Assembly: GCA_964344785.1 (NCBI GenBank)
Contig: CAYFOR010000024.1
Span: forward strand, 1-28,620
Length of the DNA: 28,620 bases
Reading direction: 5' to 3'
Source of the DNA: Thiopontia sp964344785
Lineage (GTDB): Bacteria > Pseudomonadota > Gammaproteobacteria > GCF-002020875
The position numbers and the translations under genes are program-made. The notes under the pieces are model-generated. The model worked only from the letters and a program-made list of their open reading frames with translations, ran no database searches and was not told the DNA's origin. Position 1 is the first letter of the stretch, and each line of letters starts with the position of its first letter. Positions 1-8,084 of the stretch are shown in pieces.

Positions 1-40
1 TCCGGATCAGTTCGCTGACTTCAGAAGGATTGAGTTGCAT
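1..40 (-). CDS. atpA: F0F1 ATP synthase subunit alpha, N-terminal fragment (cut by window edge)
   Basis: Only the first 13 codons are inside the window, reading MQLNPSEVSELIR, which matches the conserved AtpA amino terminus. AtpA forms the catalytic F1 hexamer with beta and carries the non-catalytic nucleotide sites. The start is supported by an AAGGAG ribosome binding site 5-6 nt upstream and by its place directly after atpH, the usual order of the atp operon. The rest of the gene lies to the left of the window. Confidence 0.9.
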   Translation of the reverse strand, partial: MQLNPSEVSELIR

Positions 41-105
41 GATTGCTCCTTAAACGAAAACGTAAATAACCAAAAAAACTAAAATCTGATGTAAGACTGT
101 GCCGT

Positions 106-654
106 TCAGCCATGCAACAAGGTAGCAAGCTGACTTACCCTGCCCTTAAGCGAGAGATCAATCACCTGATCCCCGGCACGGACTACAATACCCCCATACA
201 GAGATTCATCCACTGATGTAGTCATCTCCACCTCTTTACCCATCTTCTCCTTGACGGCTGCCGCGATTTCATTCACCTCTACCTCACTCAGCGGATAGGC
301 CGAAACTACCTCAACATCCAGGGTATTCTCGGCATCTGCCTTGAGGATATGAAATTGCTCATAGATCTCTGCGGCATAACCGAGGCGCCCCGCCTCCAGC
401 AATACCTTGACGAAATTCTCACGTGTGCCTGAAAAGGTGCCATTATTCACCGATGCACCAACCTCTAGTACCAGCTCGGACATCTGTTCACGACTGAACC
501 GGGGGTGATTCAGGCGTACGCTAACCGCATCGTCCTGGACAATGGCAGAAAGCAGCTCCAGTGCTGTCGCCCATACCTCAACCTGCTCTTCCTGGCACGC
601 CTGCTGGTAGGCAGCCTCGGCATAAGGGCGTGCTATCGTCGTTCTCTCTTCCAT
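106..654 (-). CDS. atpH: F0F1 ATP synthase subunit delta (OSCP-like)
   Basis: This 182-residue protein is the size of bacterial delta subunits. Delta sits on top of F1 and joins it to the b-subunit stator stalk. The amino terminus (TIARPYAEAAY) is the conserved delta/OSCP start, and the carboxyl end (YGGIVVRAGDQVIDLSLKGR) is the family signature. It follows atpF by 28 nt and precedes atpA by 65 nt, so it is co-transcribed in the atp operon. No strong Shine-Dalgarno sequence precedes the ATG, so translation may partly depend on the upstream gene. Confidence 0.97.
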   Translation of the reverse strand: MEERTTIARPYAEAAYQQACQEEQVEVWATALELLSAIVQDDAVSVRLNHPRFSREQMSELVLEVGASVNNGTFSGTRENFVKVLLEAGRLGYAAEIYEQFHILKADAENTLDVEVVSAYPLSEVEVNEIAAAVKEKMGKEVEMTTSVDESLYGGIVVRAGDQVIDLSLKGRVSQLATLLHG

Positions 655-682
655 TGTAGATCGTCTGCTCTTGTTCTACTGC

Positions 683-1153
683 TTAGAGTTTGGCGCTCAG
701 CTCAGAGAGAACCTGCTGATGATCAGATTCCTTGACCTCTCGCTGCAAGATTGTGGTGGCACCCACCAACGCCAGTTCAGAGACCTGGGCACGCAGATGC
801 TCACGCGCACTGTTGGTCTCCTGTTCTATGAGTGCATGACCTGCCTTGACAATGTGGTCCGCCTCTTCATATGCCTTGGTCTTTGATTCTTCAATGACCT
901 CACTGGCGCGCTGCTGGGCGCGACTGATGATCGCATTTGCCTCCTCATGCGCATCACGGATCACCTCTTTGGCCCGCTTTTCAGCAAGCTCATGCTCATG
1001 ATGCCCCCGCTCTGCAGCAGCCAGACCATCGGCAATCTGTTTCTTACGGTCATTCAGTGCTGCCATTAGTGGTGGCCACACATACTTCATCACAAACAGT
1101 ACAAACAGGAAGAATGCGATCGATTGTCCAATCAGAGTGGCATTAATGTTCAT
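683..1153 (-). CDS. atpF: F0F1 ATP synthase subunit b
   Basis: This 156-residue protein has the standard b-subunit layout. One amino-terminal membrane helix lies at about residues 5-25 (ATLIGQSIAFFLFVLFVMKY), followed by a long charged helix rich in Ala, Glu, Lys and Arg that forms the dimeric peripheral stalk. The length equals that of the Escherichia coli protein (156 aa). It anchors subunit delta and F1 to the membrane. It lies between atpE and atpH on the same strand, which confirms the assignment. Confidence 0.97.
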   Translation of the reverse strand: MNINATLIGQSIAFFLFVLFVMKYVWPPLMAALNDRKKQIADGLAAAERGHHEHELAEKRAKEVIRDAHEEANAIISRAQQRASEVIEESKTKAYEEADHIVKAGHALIEQETNSAREHLRAQVSELALVGATTILQREVKESDHQQVLSELSAKL

Positions 1154-1209
1154 AGCCGGTATCCAGTCTCTCTAATTTTTTGTCAAAGGGTGTATCTGGC
1201 CGAAATGAC

Positions 1210-1443
1210 TTAACCCGCGACCGCAAACAGTACGTAGAGTGCCAGACCTACGGCAATCATTGGTACCGCATCTACCAGGCCCATGACGATAAAGAACTGG
1301 GTACGCAGCATCGGAATCAGCTCTGGCTGGCGTGCAGCACCTTCCAGGAAACGGCCGCCAAGGATACCGATTCCCACGGCAGCACCAAGTGCGCCCAGAC
1401 CCATCATCAAACCACCTGCGATGAACAATAGTGCTTGTTCCAT
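1210..1443 (-). CDS. atpE: F0F1 ATP synthase subunit c (proton-translocating ring)
   Basis: This 77-residue hairpin of two hydrophobic helices is joined by the polar loop ARQPEL. The ion-binding carboxylate is Asp58 in the context FIVMGLVDAVPM, like Asp61 of E. coli. The sodium-specific Q...ET pattern is absent, so proton coupling is inferred. A glycine-rich stretch in helix 1 (GIGILGG) packs the c-ring. The ATG is preceded by AGGAG about 7 nt upstream, a stronger site than its operon neighbours have, which fits the need for many copies of c per complex. Confidence 0.98.
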   Translation of the reverse strand: MEQALLFIAGGLMMGLGALGAAVGIGILGGRFLEGAARQPELIPMLRTQFFIVMGLVDAVPMIAVGLALYVLFAVAG

Positions 1444-1512
1444 TTTTTTCTCCTGTTCTCTAAATATTTGAGGATAAAAGTTGCGAAATTGTAACTGATA
1501 AACGGTTGCCCG

Positions 1513-2376
1513 CTAGTGCTCACTGTGCGCCATATCCATATAGACAATGGTCAGCGTCATGAAGATAAAGGCCTGCAGCGTAATAATCAGGATATGAAAG
1601 ATGGCCCAGCCGATCTGCAATAGACCGCCAAAGCTCCCCATCAGCCAGCCCGCACCATACATAATGGCAATCAGAATAAAGATGGTCTCACCAGCATACA
1701 TGTTTCCAAACAGCCGCAGTGCCAGCGACACCGGCTTGGAGATCAGTGAAATGCCCTCCAGTACCAGGTTGGCCGGAAGCCCCCACTTGCCGAATGGCTG
1801 AAAAGCCAACTCACCGAGAAAACCACCGAGCCCCTTGTTCTTGATGCTGTAGTAGATCATCAGATAGAAGACAGCCAGTGCCATACCAAATGTGATATTC
1901 GGATCGGTTGTCGGCACTACCTTGAAGTAAACATGGTGTGGATCCATCCCCAGTGCGGCCTCACCAAAGGCAGCAGCCATCATCGGCAACCAGTCCACGG
2001 CAACCAGATCCATCAGGTTCATCAGAAAAACCCAGCAGAAAATGGTTAACGCCAACGGTGCAATCAGCTCATTTCTGGCGGTGAACGACCCCTTCACGCT
2101 GTTATCCACAAACTCGACGATCCACTCAACAAAATTCTGCAGTCCACCAGGCACACCAGCCGTTGCCTTCTGTGCGGCAGTGTAGAAAAAATAGAAAAAG
2201 ACCAACGCCAGACCGACAGACCAGAGAAGCGAGTCGACATGAAACGCCCAGAATCCCATCTCCTTGATCTCTTCTGCATTGTGAGCAAAACCCCACTCAC
2301 CATTGCGGTAACCATACGTGAGATTAGTCAGGTGGTGTTTGATGTATTCACTGGATGTTATCGCTGCATCAGCCAT
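1513..2376 (-). CDS. atpB: F0F1 ATP synthase subunit a
   Basis: This 287-residue polytopic membrane protein provides the proton half-channels against which the c-ring turns. The essential arginine is Arg221 in SLALRLFGNMYAGE, equivalent to Arg210 of E. coli. Other family features are FVEWIVEFVDNSVK near residues 82-95 and the carboxyl-terminal helix HILIITLQAFIFMTLTIVYM. It follows atpI and precedes atpE by 69 nt in the same operon. The length is close to other proteobacterial a subunits, which often have an amino-terminal extension like this one. Confidence 0.98.
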   Translation of the reverse strand: MADAAITSSEYIKHHLTNLTYGYRNGEWGFAHNAEEIKEMGFWAFHVDSLLWSVGLALVFFYFFYTAAQKATAGVPGGLQNFVEWIVEFVDNSVKGSFTARNELIAPLALTIFCWVFLMNLMDLVAVDWLPMMAAAFGEAALGMDPHHVYFKVVPTTDPNITFGMALAVFYLMIYYSIKNKGLGGFLGELAFQPFGKWGLPANLVLEGISLISKPVSLALRLFGNMYAGETIFILIAIMYGAGWLMGSFGGLLQIGWAIFHILIITLQAFIFMTLTIVYMDMAHSEH

Positions 2377-2419
2377 GATCTTTACTGTCTGTTTCCTGCA
2401 CTAAACCAATCAAAAAAAT

Positions 2420-2854
2420 CTACTCTATATCTTGATGCTGTGTGAGATGCTGACTTAGCTGTCCACCTCCCACCATCAACATCAGCTGCCCCGCTACAAA
2501 ACCGACAATCATCCCAAGCGGTTCCAAATCCAGCTTCACCATCCCCAACAGGAACAGCGAGATGACAATCACAAAACGCTCTATCACCGTTAAATAGAGG
2601 TCAGCAACAATAGCGCGGACACCTTCTATAGTATCCCGCTCGTTTTCGTCATCCATTGGTTGTCTTCTCTCTGAACGGCGCAATCTCCACCGTAACCAGA
2701 GCAGGTTAACTACCGATATCCCCCCTCCAAAAAGGATGGGCCATTTCAGATTACCCTCCCAATTCAGCTCGGCCGCTATAGCCGTGGCAAGTACGAATAA
2801 TGCCTGAAGTAGCGGTACAGCCCAATAACCAACGCGGGGGATTATAGAAATCAT
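2420..2854 (-). CDS. atpI: ATP synthase assembly protein AtpI
   Basis: This small hydrophobic protein has about four membrane segments (near GYWAVPLLQALFVLATAIA, PILFGGGISVVNLLWL, FVIVISLFLLGMV and GMIVGFVAGQLMLMVGG). It has the size and position of AtpI, the first and non-structural gene of atp operons, thought to help c-ring assembly. The ATG at 2854 is chosen because AGGG lies about 5 nt upstream. An in-frame TTG at 2869 would add five residues but has no better site. AtpI sequences are poorly conserved, so the call rests mainly on topology and the 44-nt spacing to atpB. Confidence 0.88.
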   Translation of the reverse strand: MISIIPRVGYWAVPLLQALFVLATAIAAELNWEGNLKWPILFGGGISVVNLLWLRWRLRRSERRQPMDDENERDTIEGVRAIVADLYLTVIERFVIVISLFLLGMVKLDLEPLGMIVGFVAGQLMLMVGGGQLSQHLTQHQDIE

Positions 2855-2905
2855 CGATACCCTGGTCAATTACCATTTTGTTAAAAACAGTCTGACAAAA
2901 CGTTT

Positions 2906-3862
2906 TCAGCGGATATGCTCGAGAATTCCGTCCAATTCATCCAGCGAATTGTACTGGATAATCAACTTCCCCTTGCCACGTGTACCCTGCTGGATCGCCA
3001 CCGTTGCGCCCAGCCGTTCTGAAAGATCATTCTGCAGGCGCCGAACATTGGGGTCGATCTCCTTTGGCGCTGTTGTCTGGCTCTTTGCCGGCTGCAGCAG
3101 ACGCCGTACCAGCTTCTCGGCCTCACGCACGGATAGTCCCATCAACACCACCTGTTTGGCGGCATCAATCTGCTGCTTTCCCTCCAGCCCCAACAAGGCG
3201 CGCGCATGCCCCATTTCCAATCTGCCCTGCTCCACCATCAGGCCAACCTCTGCATTCAGGTTGAGCAACCGCAACAGGTTGGTTACTGAACTGCGAGAGC
3301 GACCGATGGCATCTGCCGCCTGCTGCTGAGTGAGTTCAAATTCATCGATCAACCGCTGCAGCGCCGTTGCCTCTTCAATAGGGTTAAGGCTCTCACGCTG
3401 AATGTTCTCAATCAGTGCCATCGCCATGGTATCGCGATCCGATACCTGTTTGACCACGGCGGGTATCTCTTGAAGACCGGCAAGCTGTGCAGCACGCCAG
3501 CGCCGTTCGCCCGCCACAATCTCATAGCGCCCCGCCTCATCACTCTCAAGCGGACGCACTACAATCGGTTGAATGACTCCTTGAACCCGAATGGAGCTGG
3601 CCAGCTCCTCCAGTGCTTCCTGATCAAAATCCTGCCTTGGCTGGAAACGCCCACGTTTCAACAGATCCACCGGAAGAGTTCGCAGTGTCCCGTCGACAAG
3701 TTCATCATGACCCGCTTCTTGCTCTGGATTCGGGCGGGCCGGTTCAGTAACCTGTTTTTTCGGTTGCTGCTTCGACACAGCAGGCTGAACCTTCACCTCT
3801 GGTGCCTTTGCTGCACCCAACAGTGAGTCCAACCCTCTTCCCAGACCGCCTCGTTTAGCCAT
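2906..3862 (-). CDS. parB: Chromosome-partitioning protein ParB (CTPase, parS-binding)
   Basis: This 318-residue protein begins MAKRGGLGRGLDSLL, the conserved ParB amino terminus. The CTP-binding GERRWRA motif is at residues 118-124, the ENIQRE box at 152-157, and a helix-turn-helix at about 178-200 (TQQQAADAIGRSRSSVTNLL). The carboxyl-terminal domain (about 270-318) would dimerise. ParB loads on parS sites, spreads as a CTP-gated clamp and works with ParA in origin segregation. A longer in-frame reading upstream of 3862 overlaps parA and is not family-like. With the ATG at 3862 the gene overlaps the parA stop by 8 nt, indicating translational coupling. Confidence 0.96.
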   Translation of the reverse strand: MAKRGGLGRGLDSLLGAAKAPEVKVQPAVSKQQPKKQVTEPARPNPEQEAGHDELVDGTLRTLPVDLLKRGRFQPRQDFDQEALEELASSIRVQGVIQPIVVRPLESDEAGRYEIVAGERRWRAAQLAGLQEIPAVVKQVSDRDTMAMALIENIQRESLNPIEEATALQRLIDEFELTQQQAADAIGRSRSSVTNLLRLLNLNAEVGLMVEQGRLEMGHARALLGLEGKQQIDAAKQVVLMGLSVREAEKLVRRLLQPAKSQTTAPKEIDPNVRRLQNDLSERLGATVAIQQGTRGKGKLIIQYNSLDELDGILEHIR

Positions 3863-4658
3863 TCTTATGCTCCATTCGCTGTTGTTGCTTTGCCTGCTCT
3901 TCCCGTTCCAAAATCTCCGCCGCAAGGTCCACATAGGCATAAGCGCCACGCGATGAGGGAGCATAGTAGATGATCGGGCGCCCATAGCTGGGGGCCTCGG
4001 CCAGTTTGACATTACGGGGAATCACCGTCTCGTAGACCCGATCACTGAAGTGATCCAACAGCTGCTCGGAAACCTCAATTGAAAGGCGGTTACGGGCATC
4101 ATACATGGTACGCACGATCCCCTTCAGCTCCAGCCGAGGATTCTGTGTCTCGCGCACTCGCTCCATGGTCTGCATCAGCGCAGTCAACCCCTCCAGGGCA
4201 TAGTACTCACACTGCAGTGGAACAATCACTCCATTCGCTGCAACAAAGGCATTCAGTGTCAGAATGTTTAGTGTGGGAGGGCAATCGATCAGAATGTAGC
4301 TGTAGAGATCCTCCAGCGGTTTCAATATCGACGCCAACCGACTCAGCCGATCCTCCACATTGAACAGCTCCACTTCTGCTGCCGTCAAGTCACCATTGGC
4401 GGCCAGCAGATCGTAACAGGAACCACGAATCTTCTGAATGGCCTGCTCAATGGAGACCTCTCCCAGCAACACATCTACTCCGCTCCACTCCACCTCAACC
4501 TTGTCTACGCCGCTGCCTGTGGTGGCGTTGCCTTGCGGGTCGAGGTCAATCAGCAACACACGCTCATCAAAATAGCCCAAAGAGGCGGAAAGATTGACTG
4601 CGGTGGTCGTCTTTCCAACCCCTCCCTTTTGATTGGCTACCGCGTAGATCTTGTTCAC
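3855..4658 (-). CDS. parA: Chromosome-partitioning ATPase ParA
   Basis: This 267-residue ParA/Soj-type ATPase has the deviant Walker A motif KGGVGKTT at residues 11-18. It is followed by VLLIDLDPQGNATTG (Walker A-prime region) and LIDCPP (Walker B). It binds DNA non-specifically in the ATP state and moves the ParB-parS complex. The size and the lack of an amino-terminal helix-turn-helix identify the chromosomal rather than the long plasmid type. It lies 10 nt after rsmG and overlaps parB by 8 nt, the standard rsmG-parA-parB order. Confidence 0.97.
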   Translation of the reverse strand: MNKIYAVANQKGGVGKTTTAVNLSASLGYFDERVLLIDLDPQGNATTGSGVDKVEVEWSGVDVLLGEVSIEQAIQKIRGSCYDLLAANGDLTAAEVELFNVEDRLSRLASILKPLEDLYSYILIDCPPTLNILTLNAFVAANGVIVPLQCEYYALEGLTALMQTMERVRETQNPRLELKGIVRTMYDARNRLSIEVSEQLLDHFSDRVYETVIPRNVKLAEAPSYGRPIIYYAPSSRGAYAYVDLAAEILEREEQAKQQQRMEHKNG

Positions 4659-4668
4659 AATCTTCGTG

Positions 4669-5289
4669 TTATCCCTTCCTGCAGATCACCAGGTGGCGTT
4701 CCGCATCTATTCCAGGCACCGCAAGCGGTACAATCCGTTCCAGCCAAAAGCCCTCGATCACCTCGCCTCCTCTCTCTTCGGGCCACTTCCCTTTCATCGC
4801 AATCACTCTTCCACCTGCTGTCAGCAACGGTGCTGATGCCTGAAGAAGGTGATTTAAGGAGGTAAAGGCCCGGGAGACCGCTATATTAAACGGCTGCTCT
4901 GGCTCAAACTGCTCTACCCGAGAGTGTACAACAGATGCGTTGTCGAGGCCCAACTCCAGAATTGCCTGCTGGATAAAACGCACCTTCTTGATATTGCTAT
5001 CCACCATCACAACCTCCCTTGTCGGCACAAGCAGTGCGATGACAACTCCTGGCAGGCCGGCACCACTGCCCAGATCAACAACAGAACCATCGCCCAGACT
5101 GGGGATCACCGACAGACTATCAAGGATATGGTGGGTAACCATCCTCCCTCGATCATGAATCGCCGTCAGATTGTAGACGCGATTCCACTTGATCAGCAGG
5201 TCAAGGTAACCATCAAGCTGCTCCTGTTGTCTTGCGCCAATCGTCACGCCCAACTCATGGGCTGCACTCATCATTGAGAGATCAACCAT
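4669..5289 (-). CDS. rsmG: 16S rRNA (guanine527-N7)-methyltransferase RsmG (GidB)
   Basis: With the ATG at 5289 the product is 206 residues, close to E. coli RsmG (207). The SAM-binding motif I is VVDLGSGAGLPG, and the family-specific segments LIKWNRVYNLTAIHD and HHILDSLSVIPSL are present. It methylates G527 of 16S rRNA, a site linked to aminoglycoside response. The open frame extends a further 54 codons upstream into mnmG, but that part has no family similarity. The 5289 start overlaps the mnmG stop by 8 nt. ATGs at 5274 and 5271 are alternatives, because no start has a strong Shine-Dalgarno sequence. Confidence 0.94.
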   Translation of the reverse strand: MVDLSMMSAAHELGVTIGARQQEQLDGYLDLLIKWNRVYNLTAIHDRGRMVTHHILDSLSVIPSLGDGSVVDLGSGAGLPGVVIALLVPTREVVMVDSNIKKVRFIQQAILELGLDNASVVHSRVEQFEPEQPFNIAVSRAFTSLNHLLQASAPLLTAGGRVIAMKGKWPEERGGEVIEGFWLERIVPLAVPGIDAERHLVICRKG

Positions 5290-7171
5290 CCTGTTGTTGC
5301 AGCGACCGCTTCTTGAGATGAATACGCAACAGAGAGAGTGCAGCCGGAGTAACACCGGGGATTCTTCCTGCCTGCCCCAACGTTGCCGGACGATGACTTT
5401 GCAGCTTTTCCTGTATTTCAATGGAGAGCCCTGAAACCTGGCTATAGTCAAGCAATTCCGGAAGTATCATCTCCTCGTGACGCCGGTTTTTCTCGATCTC
5501 CTGCTGTTGACGTTCAATGTAACCTGCATATTTGGCCTGAGTCTCAACCTGTTCAATGATATCTTCAGTCAGGGCCGGCGGCACAGCATTGCCAAGTGAT
5601 GCCAAATCCCGATAGCGCACCTGTGGCCGTGCCAACAGTTCCATCAATGTCTGTTCCCGTCGCAGTGGACTCCCCAGAACGGCTGTTGCCTGTTCATCAT
5701 CGATATCGTTGAGACGTAACCAGGACTCTCTCAAACGCTGCTGCTCACCCGCTATCGCATCCCGCTTTTGCTGAAAAGCTCCCCAGCGTTCATCACTGAC
5801 CAGCCCAAGAGAGCGCCCCAATTCCGTTAATCGAAGGTCCGCATTATCTTCCCGCAATAACAGCCGATACTCTGCCCGGCTGGTAAACATCCGATAGGGC
5901 TCATTGGTTCCACGGGTGATCAGGTCATCAATCATCACACCAATATAGGATGACTCTCGCTGTGGATGCCACAACTCCAGCTGCCGCGCCTGACGTGCTG
6001 CATTACAACCTGCCACCAGCCCTTGGGCGGCGGCCTCTTCATAGCCGGTGGTTCCATTGATCTGTCCGGCAAAGAAGAGCCCTTTCAGGACATGTGTCTC
6101 CAGTGACGGTTTCAAATCACGAGGATCGAAGAAGTCATACTCGATGGCATAACCGGGACGGGTGATATGGGCCTGCTCGAAACCAGCTATTGATCGAACC
6201 AAGCCAAGCTGTACATCAAAAGGGAGACTGGTTGAAATACCATTGGGATAGACCTCGTGCGTATTGAGCCCTTCAGGCTCGACAAAGATCTGATGCGAGT
6301 TCCGTTCTGCAAAACGGACAATCTTATCCTCTACCGATGGGCAGTATCGTGGGCCGACCCCCTCAATCACCCCACTATACATTGGTGAGCGATCCAGCCC
6401 TCCACGGATGATCTCATGAGTCTGTTCATTGGTATGAGTAATCCAGCAGGAGACCTGTTGAGGGTGCTCTTCCCGCTGCCCCAGGTAGGAGAAAACGGGT
6501 GCGGGATCATCTCCCGGCTGCTCCTGCAGGCGACTGAAGTCGATGGTGCGACCATCAATCCGTGGTGGAGTTCCAGTTTTGAGCCTCTCCACCCGAAACG
6601 GAAGCTCCCTCAATCGTTCAGCCAACCGGATTGAGGGTGGGTCACCCATCCGCCCCCCCGAAGATTGTGCAAGGCCGACATGGATGACACCATTCAGGAA
6701 TGTACCCACTGTCAGTACCACTGCACTGCAGTCAAAGCGAATTCCGGATTGGGTAATCACACCGGTCACTCGCTCTCCCTCAACAACAAGATCATCTGCC
6801 GCCTGCTGAAAGATGGTCAGATTGGAACTATTTTCAAGTCTGCTGCGTACCGCTTGCCTATATAGCTGGCGATCAGCCTGTGCACGGGTTGCCTGTACCG
6901 CCGCCCCCTTACTGCGGTTGAGGATACGAAACTGGATACCGGAGTGATCCGTTGCATGGGCCATAAATCCTCCCATCGCATCAATCTCCTTGACCAGATG
7001 CCCCTTGCCAATCCCACCAATCGCCGGATTACAGCTCATCTGTCCGAGGGTTTCAATATTGTGGGTCAACAGCAGGGTTCGTACCCCAATCCGTGAAGCA
7101 GCCAATGCCGCCTCGGTGCCGGCATGTCCTCCTCCAATGACAACTACATCAAAACGCTCTGGATACTCCAT
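5282..7171 (-). CDS. mnmG: tRNA uridine-34 5-carboxymethylaminomethyl modification enzyme, FAD subunit MnmG (GidA)
   Basis: Starting at 7171 the protein is 629 residues, the same length as E. coli MnmG. The FAD-binding GGGHAGTEAA motif is at residues 13-22. The MnmG signature GQMSCNPAIGGIGKGHLVKE follows, and GPRYCPSVEDKIVRF and FFAGQINGTTGYEEAAAQG are further conserved blocks. With MnmE it builds the cmnm5 group on wobble uridine 34. A longer frame (to 7240) would overlap the upstream gene. The 7171 ATG has AAGG about 8 nt upstream and lies 1 nt after that gene's stop, so the two are probably co-transcribed. Confidence 0.97.
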   Translation of the reverse strand: MEYPERFDVVVIGGGHAGTEAALAASRIGVRTLLLTHNIETLGQMSCNPAIGGIGKGHLVKEIDAMGGFMAHATDHSGIQFRILNRSKGAAVQATRAQADRQLYRQAVRSRLENSSNLTIFQQAADDLVVEGERVTGVITQSGIRFDCSAVVLTVGTFLNGVIHVGLAQSSGGRMGDPPSIRLAERLRELPFRVERLKTGTPPRIDGRTIDFSRLQEQPGDDPAPVFSYLGQREEHPQQVSCWITHTNEQTHEIIRGGLDRSPMYSGVIEGVGPRYCPSVEDKIVRFAERNSHQIFVEPEGLNTHEVYPNGISTSLPFDVQLGLVRSIAGFEQAHITRPGYAIEYDFFDPRDLKPSLETHVLKGLFFAGQINGTTGYEEAAAQGLVAGCNAARQARQLELWHPQRESSYIGVMIDDLITRGTNEPYRMFTSRAEYRLLLREDNADLRLTELGRSLGLVSDERWGAFQQKRDAIAGEQQRLRESWLRLNDIDDEQATAVLGSPLRREQTLMELLARPQVRYRDLASLGNAVPPALTEDIIEQVETQAKYAGYIERQQQEIEKNRRHEEMILPELLDYSQVSGLSIEIQEKLQSHRPATLGQAGRIPGVTPAALSLLRIHLKKRSLQQQDG

Positions 7172-7172
7172 G

Positions 7173-7964
7173 TTATATGCCTTCACCATAACGTATCCGA
7201 TACCACACCCTTCCAGCCAGCTCATGCAGAACGGATACATTTTTCTTCATCCACCCGGCAGTGGGTATCCAAGTGGCCAACCCACCCTTCACACCCTCCT
7301 TTTTGGAAAAGGCTGTTGGAGCCGCCATCACCCGAATGCCCTCCATCTCGGGTGACTGCTGAAATACACTCAACGCGCGAGGCATATGGGATGCGTGTGT
7401 CACCAACAGAATAGTTGTCACCCCTTGTCGTTTCAGAATCATTGGAACAAACTGGGCATGCTCCCATGTATTGGCACTCTTGTCTTCCTGCCAAGCCTCA
7501 CTAATGCCAAAATCATTCCTGAGACTATTGGCCATCAATTGTGCCTCTGAGACCTCTTCATTTAGAGGTGTACCTCCTGTCACCAGTAGTGGAAAACCGG
7601 TCTGTCGATGAAGATGCGCAGCATAACGCAGTCTCATCAGCGTTGTACTCCCTGCTACATCCCCTCCAAACTCTGGTGCAGCAGCATAGCGCCCACCTCC
7701 CAGCACTACAATTGCAACATGTTCACCCATCTGCACCTGAGGTAGTTGTGTCAGAGGAAGAGGCGGGGTGCTTCTCTCCAATCCGGCAGTCATCTGGGTA
7801 TTCAACCATGGAGTACTCAACAGATAGAGCAGAGCCGTAGCAACCAGAACCAACATCCACGCCAGCCGACTCAACCACCTTGATATCAATAATGCAAATA
7901 ACAGCATTACCAAGATACCGCCAGGCGGCATCAGCAATGTTTCGATTAAACGAATGACCTCCAT
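7173..7964 (-). CDS. elyC: ElyC/YdcF-family DUF218 envelope protein
   Basis: This 263-residue inner-membrane protein has two amino-terminal membrane segments (about residues 15-30 and 33-51) and a DUF218 domain from about 80 to 240. Diagnostic pieces are VVLGGG at 87-91, LLVTGG at 126-131, the DKSANTWEHA segment at 161-170 and LLVTHASHMPRA near 186-197. In E. coli the two-helix member ElyC affects the lipid-carrier step of peptidoglycan synthesis. Function here is inferred from the family, and the gene symbol is tentative because several DUF218 paralogs share this architecture. It precedes mnmG by 1 nt on the same strand, an unusual neighbour for mnmG. Confidence 0.82.
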   Translation of the reverse strand: MEVIRLIETLLMPPGGILVMLLFALLISRWLSRLAWMLVLVATALLYLLSTPWLNTQMTAGLERSTPPLPLTQLPQVQMGEHVAIVVLGGGRYAAAPEFGGDVAGSTTLMRLRYAAHLHRQTGFPLLVTGGTPLNEEVSEAQLMANSLRNDFGISEAWQEDKSANTWEHAQFVPMILKRQGVTTILLVTHASHMPRALSVFQQSPEMEGIRVMAAPTAFSKKEGVKGGLATWIPTAGWMKKNVSVLHELAGRVWYRIRYGEGI

Positions 7965-8005
7965 TACAGATACTCAAACCCTGCTAAGATCAACCACATT
8001 TCTCC

Positions 8006-8034
8006 TTTCCATTCCATCTGGAGAAAGATATAAT
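8006..8034 (+). promoter_or_regulatory. Candidate sigma-70 promoter for the mlaA-tpm operon
   Basis: TTTCCA at 8006-8011 and a perfect TATAAT at 8029-8034 are separated by 17 bp. The predicted start is near 8041, giving a short leader to the ATG at 8064 or 8085. The -10 box is consensus and the -35 box matches 4 of 6 positions. This is a sequence match only. Confidence 0.5.
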
Positions 8035-8044
8035 ACCAAAACTT

Positions 8045-8060
8045 TCAATAGACCTATTGA
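8045..8060. promoter_or_regulatory. 16-bp dyad in the mlaA leader, possible operator
   Basis: TCAATAGACCTATTGA has perfect 7-bp arms around a central AC. It lies at about +5 to +20 from the predicted mlaA start, a place where a bound repressor would block elongation. It could also fold in RNA and affect initiation at the ATG at 8064. No regulator is identifiable. Confidence 0.35.
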
Positions 8061-8084
8061 TTAATGATTTTAAAAAAACCGACC

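Noticed and set aside
2102..2110. Perfect DnaA box TTATCCACA, considered as part of an origin
   Set aside because: It is a single copy inside conserved atpB codons, with no cluster of boxes and no AT-rich unwinding region in the window. Chance is the simpler explanation.
2869..2898. TTGTCA-18-GGTAAT as a dedicated atp operon promoter
   Set aside because: The predicted start would leave a leader of only about 8 nt before the atpI ATG and overlap its ribosome binding site. The match is mediocre.
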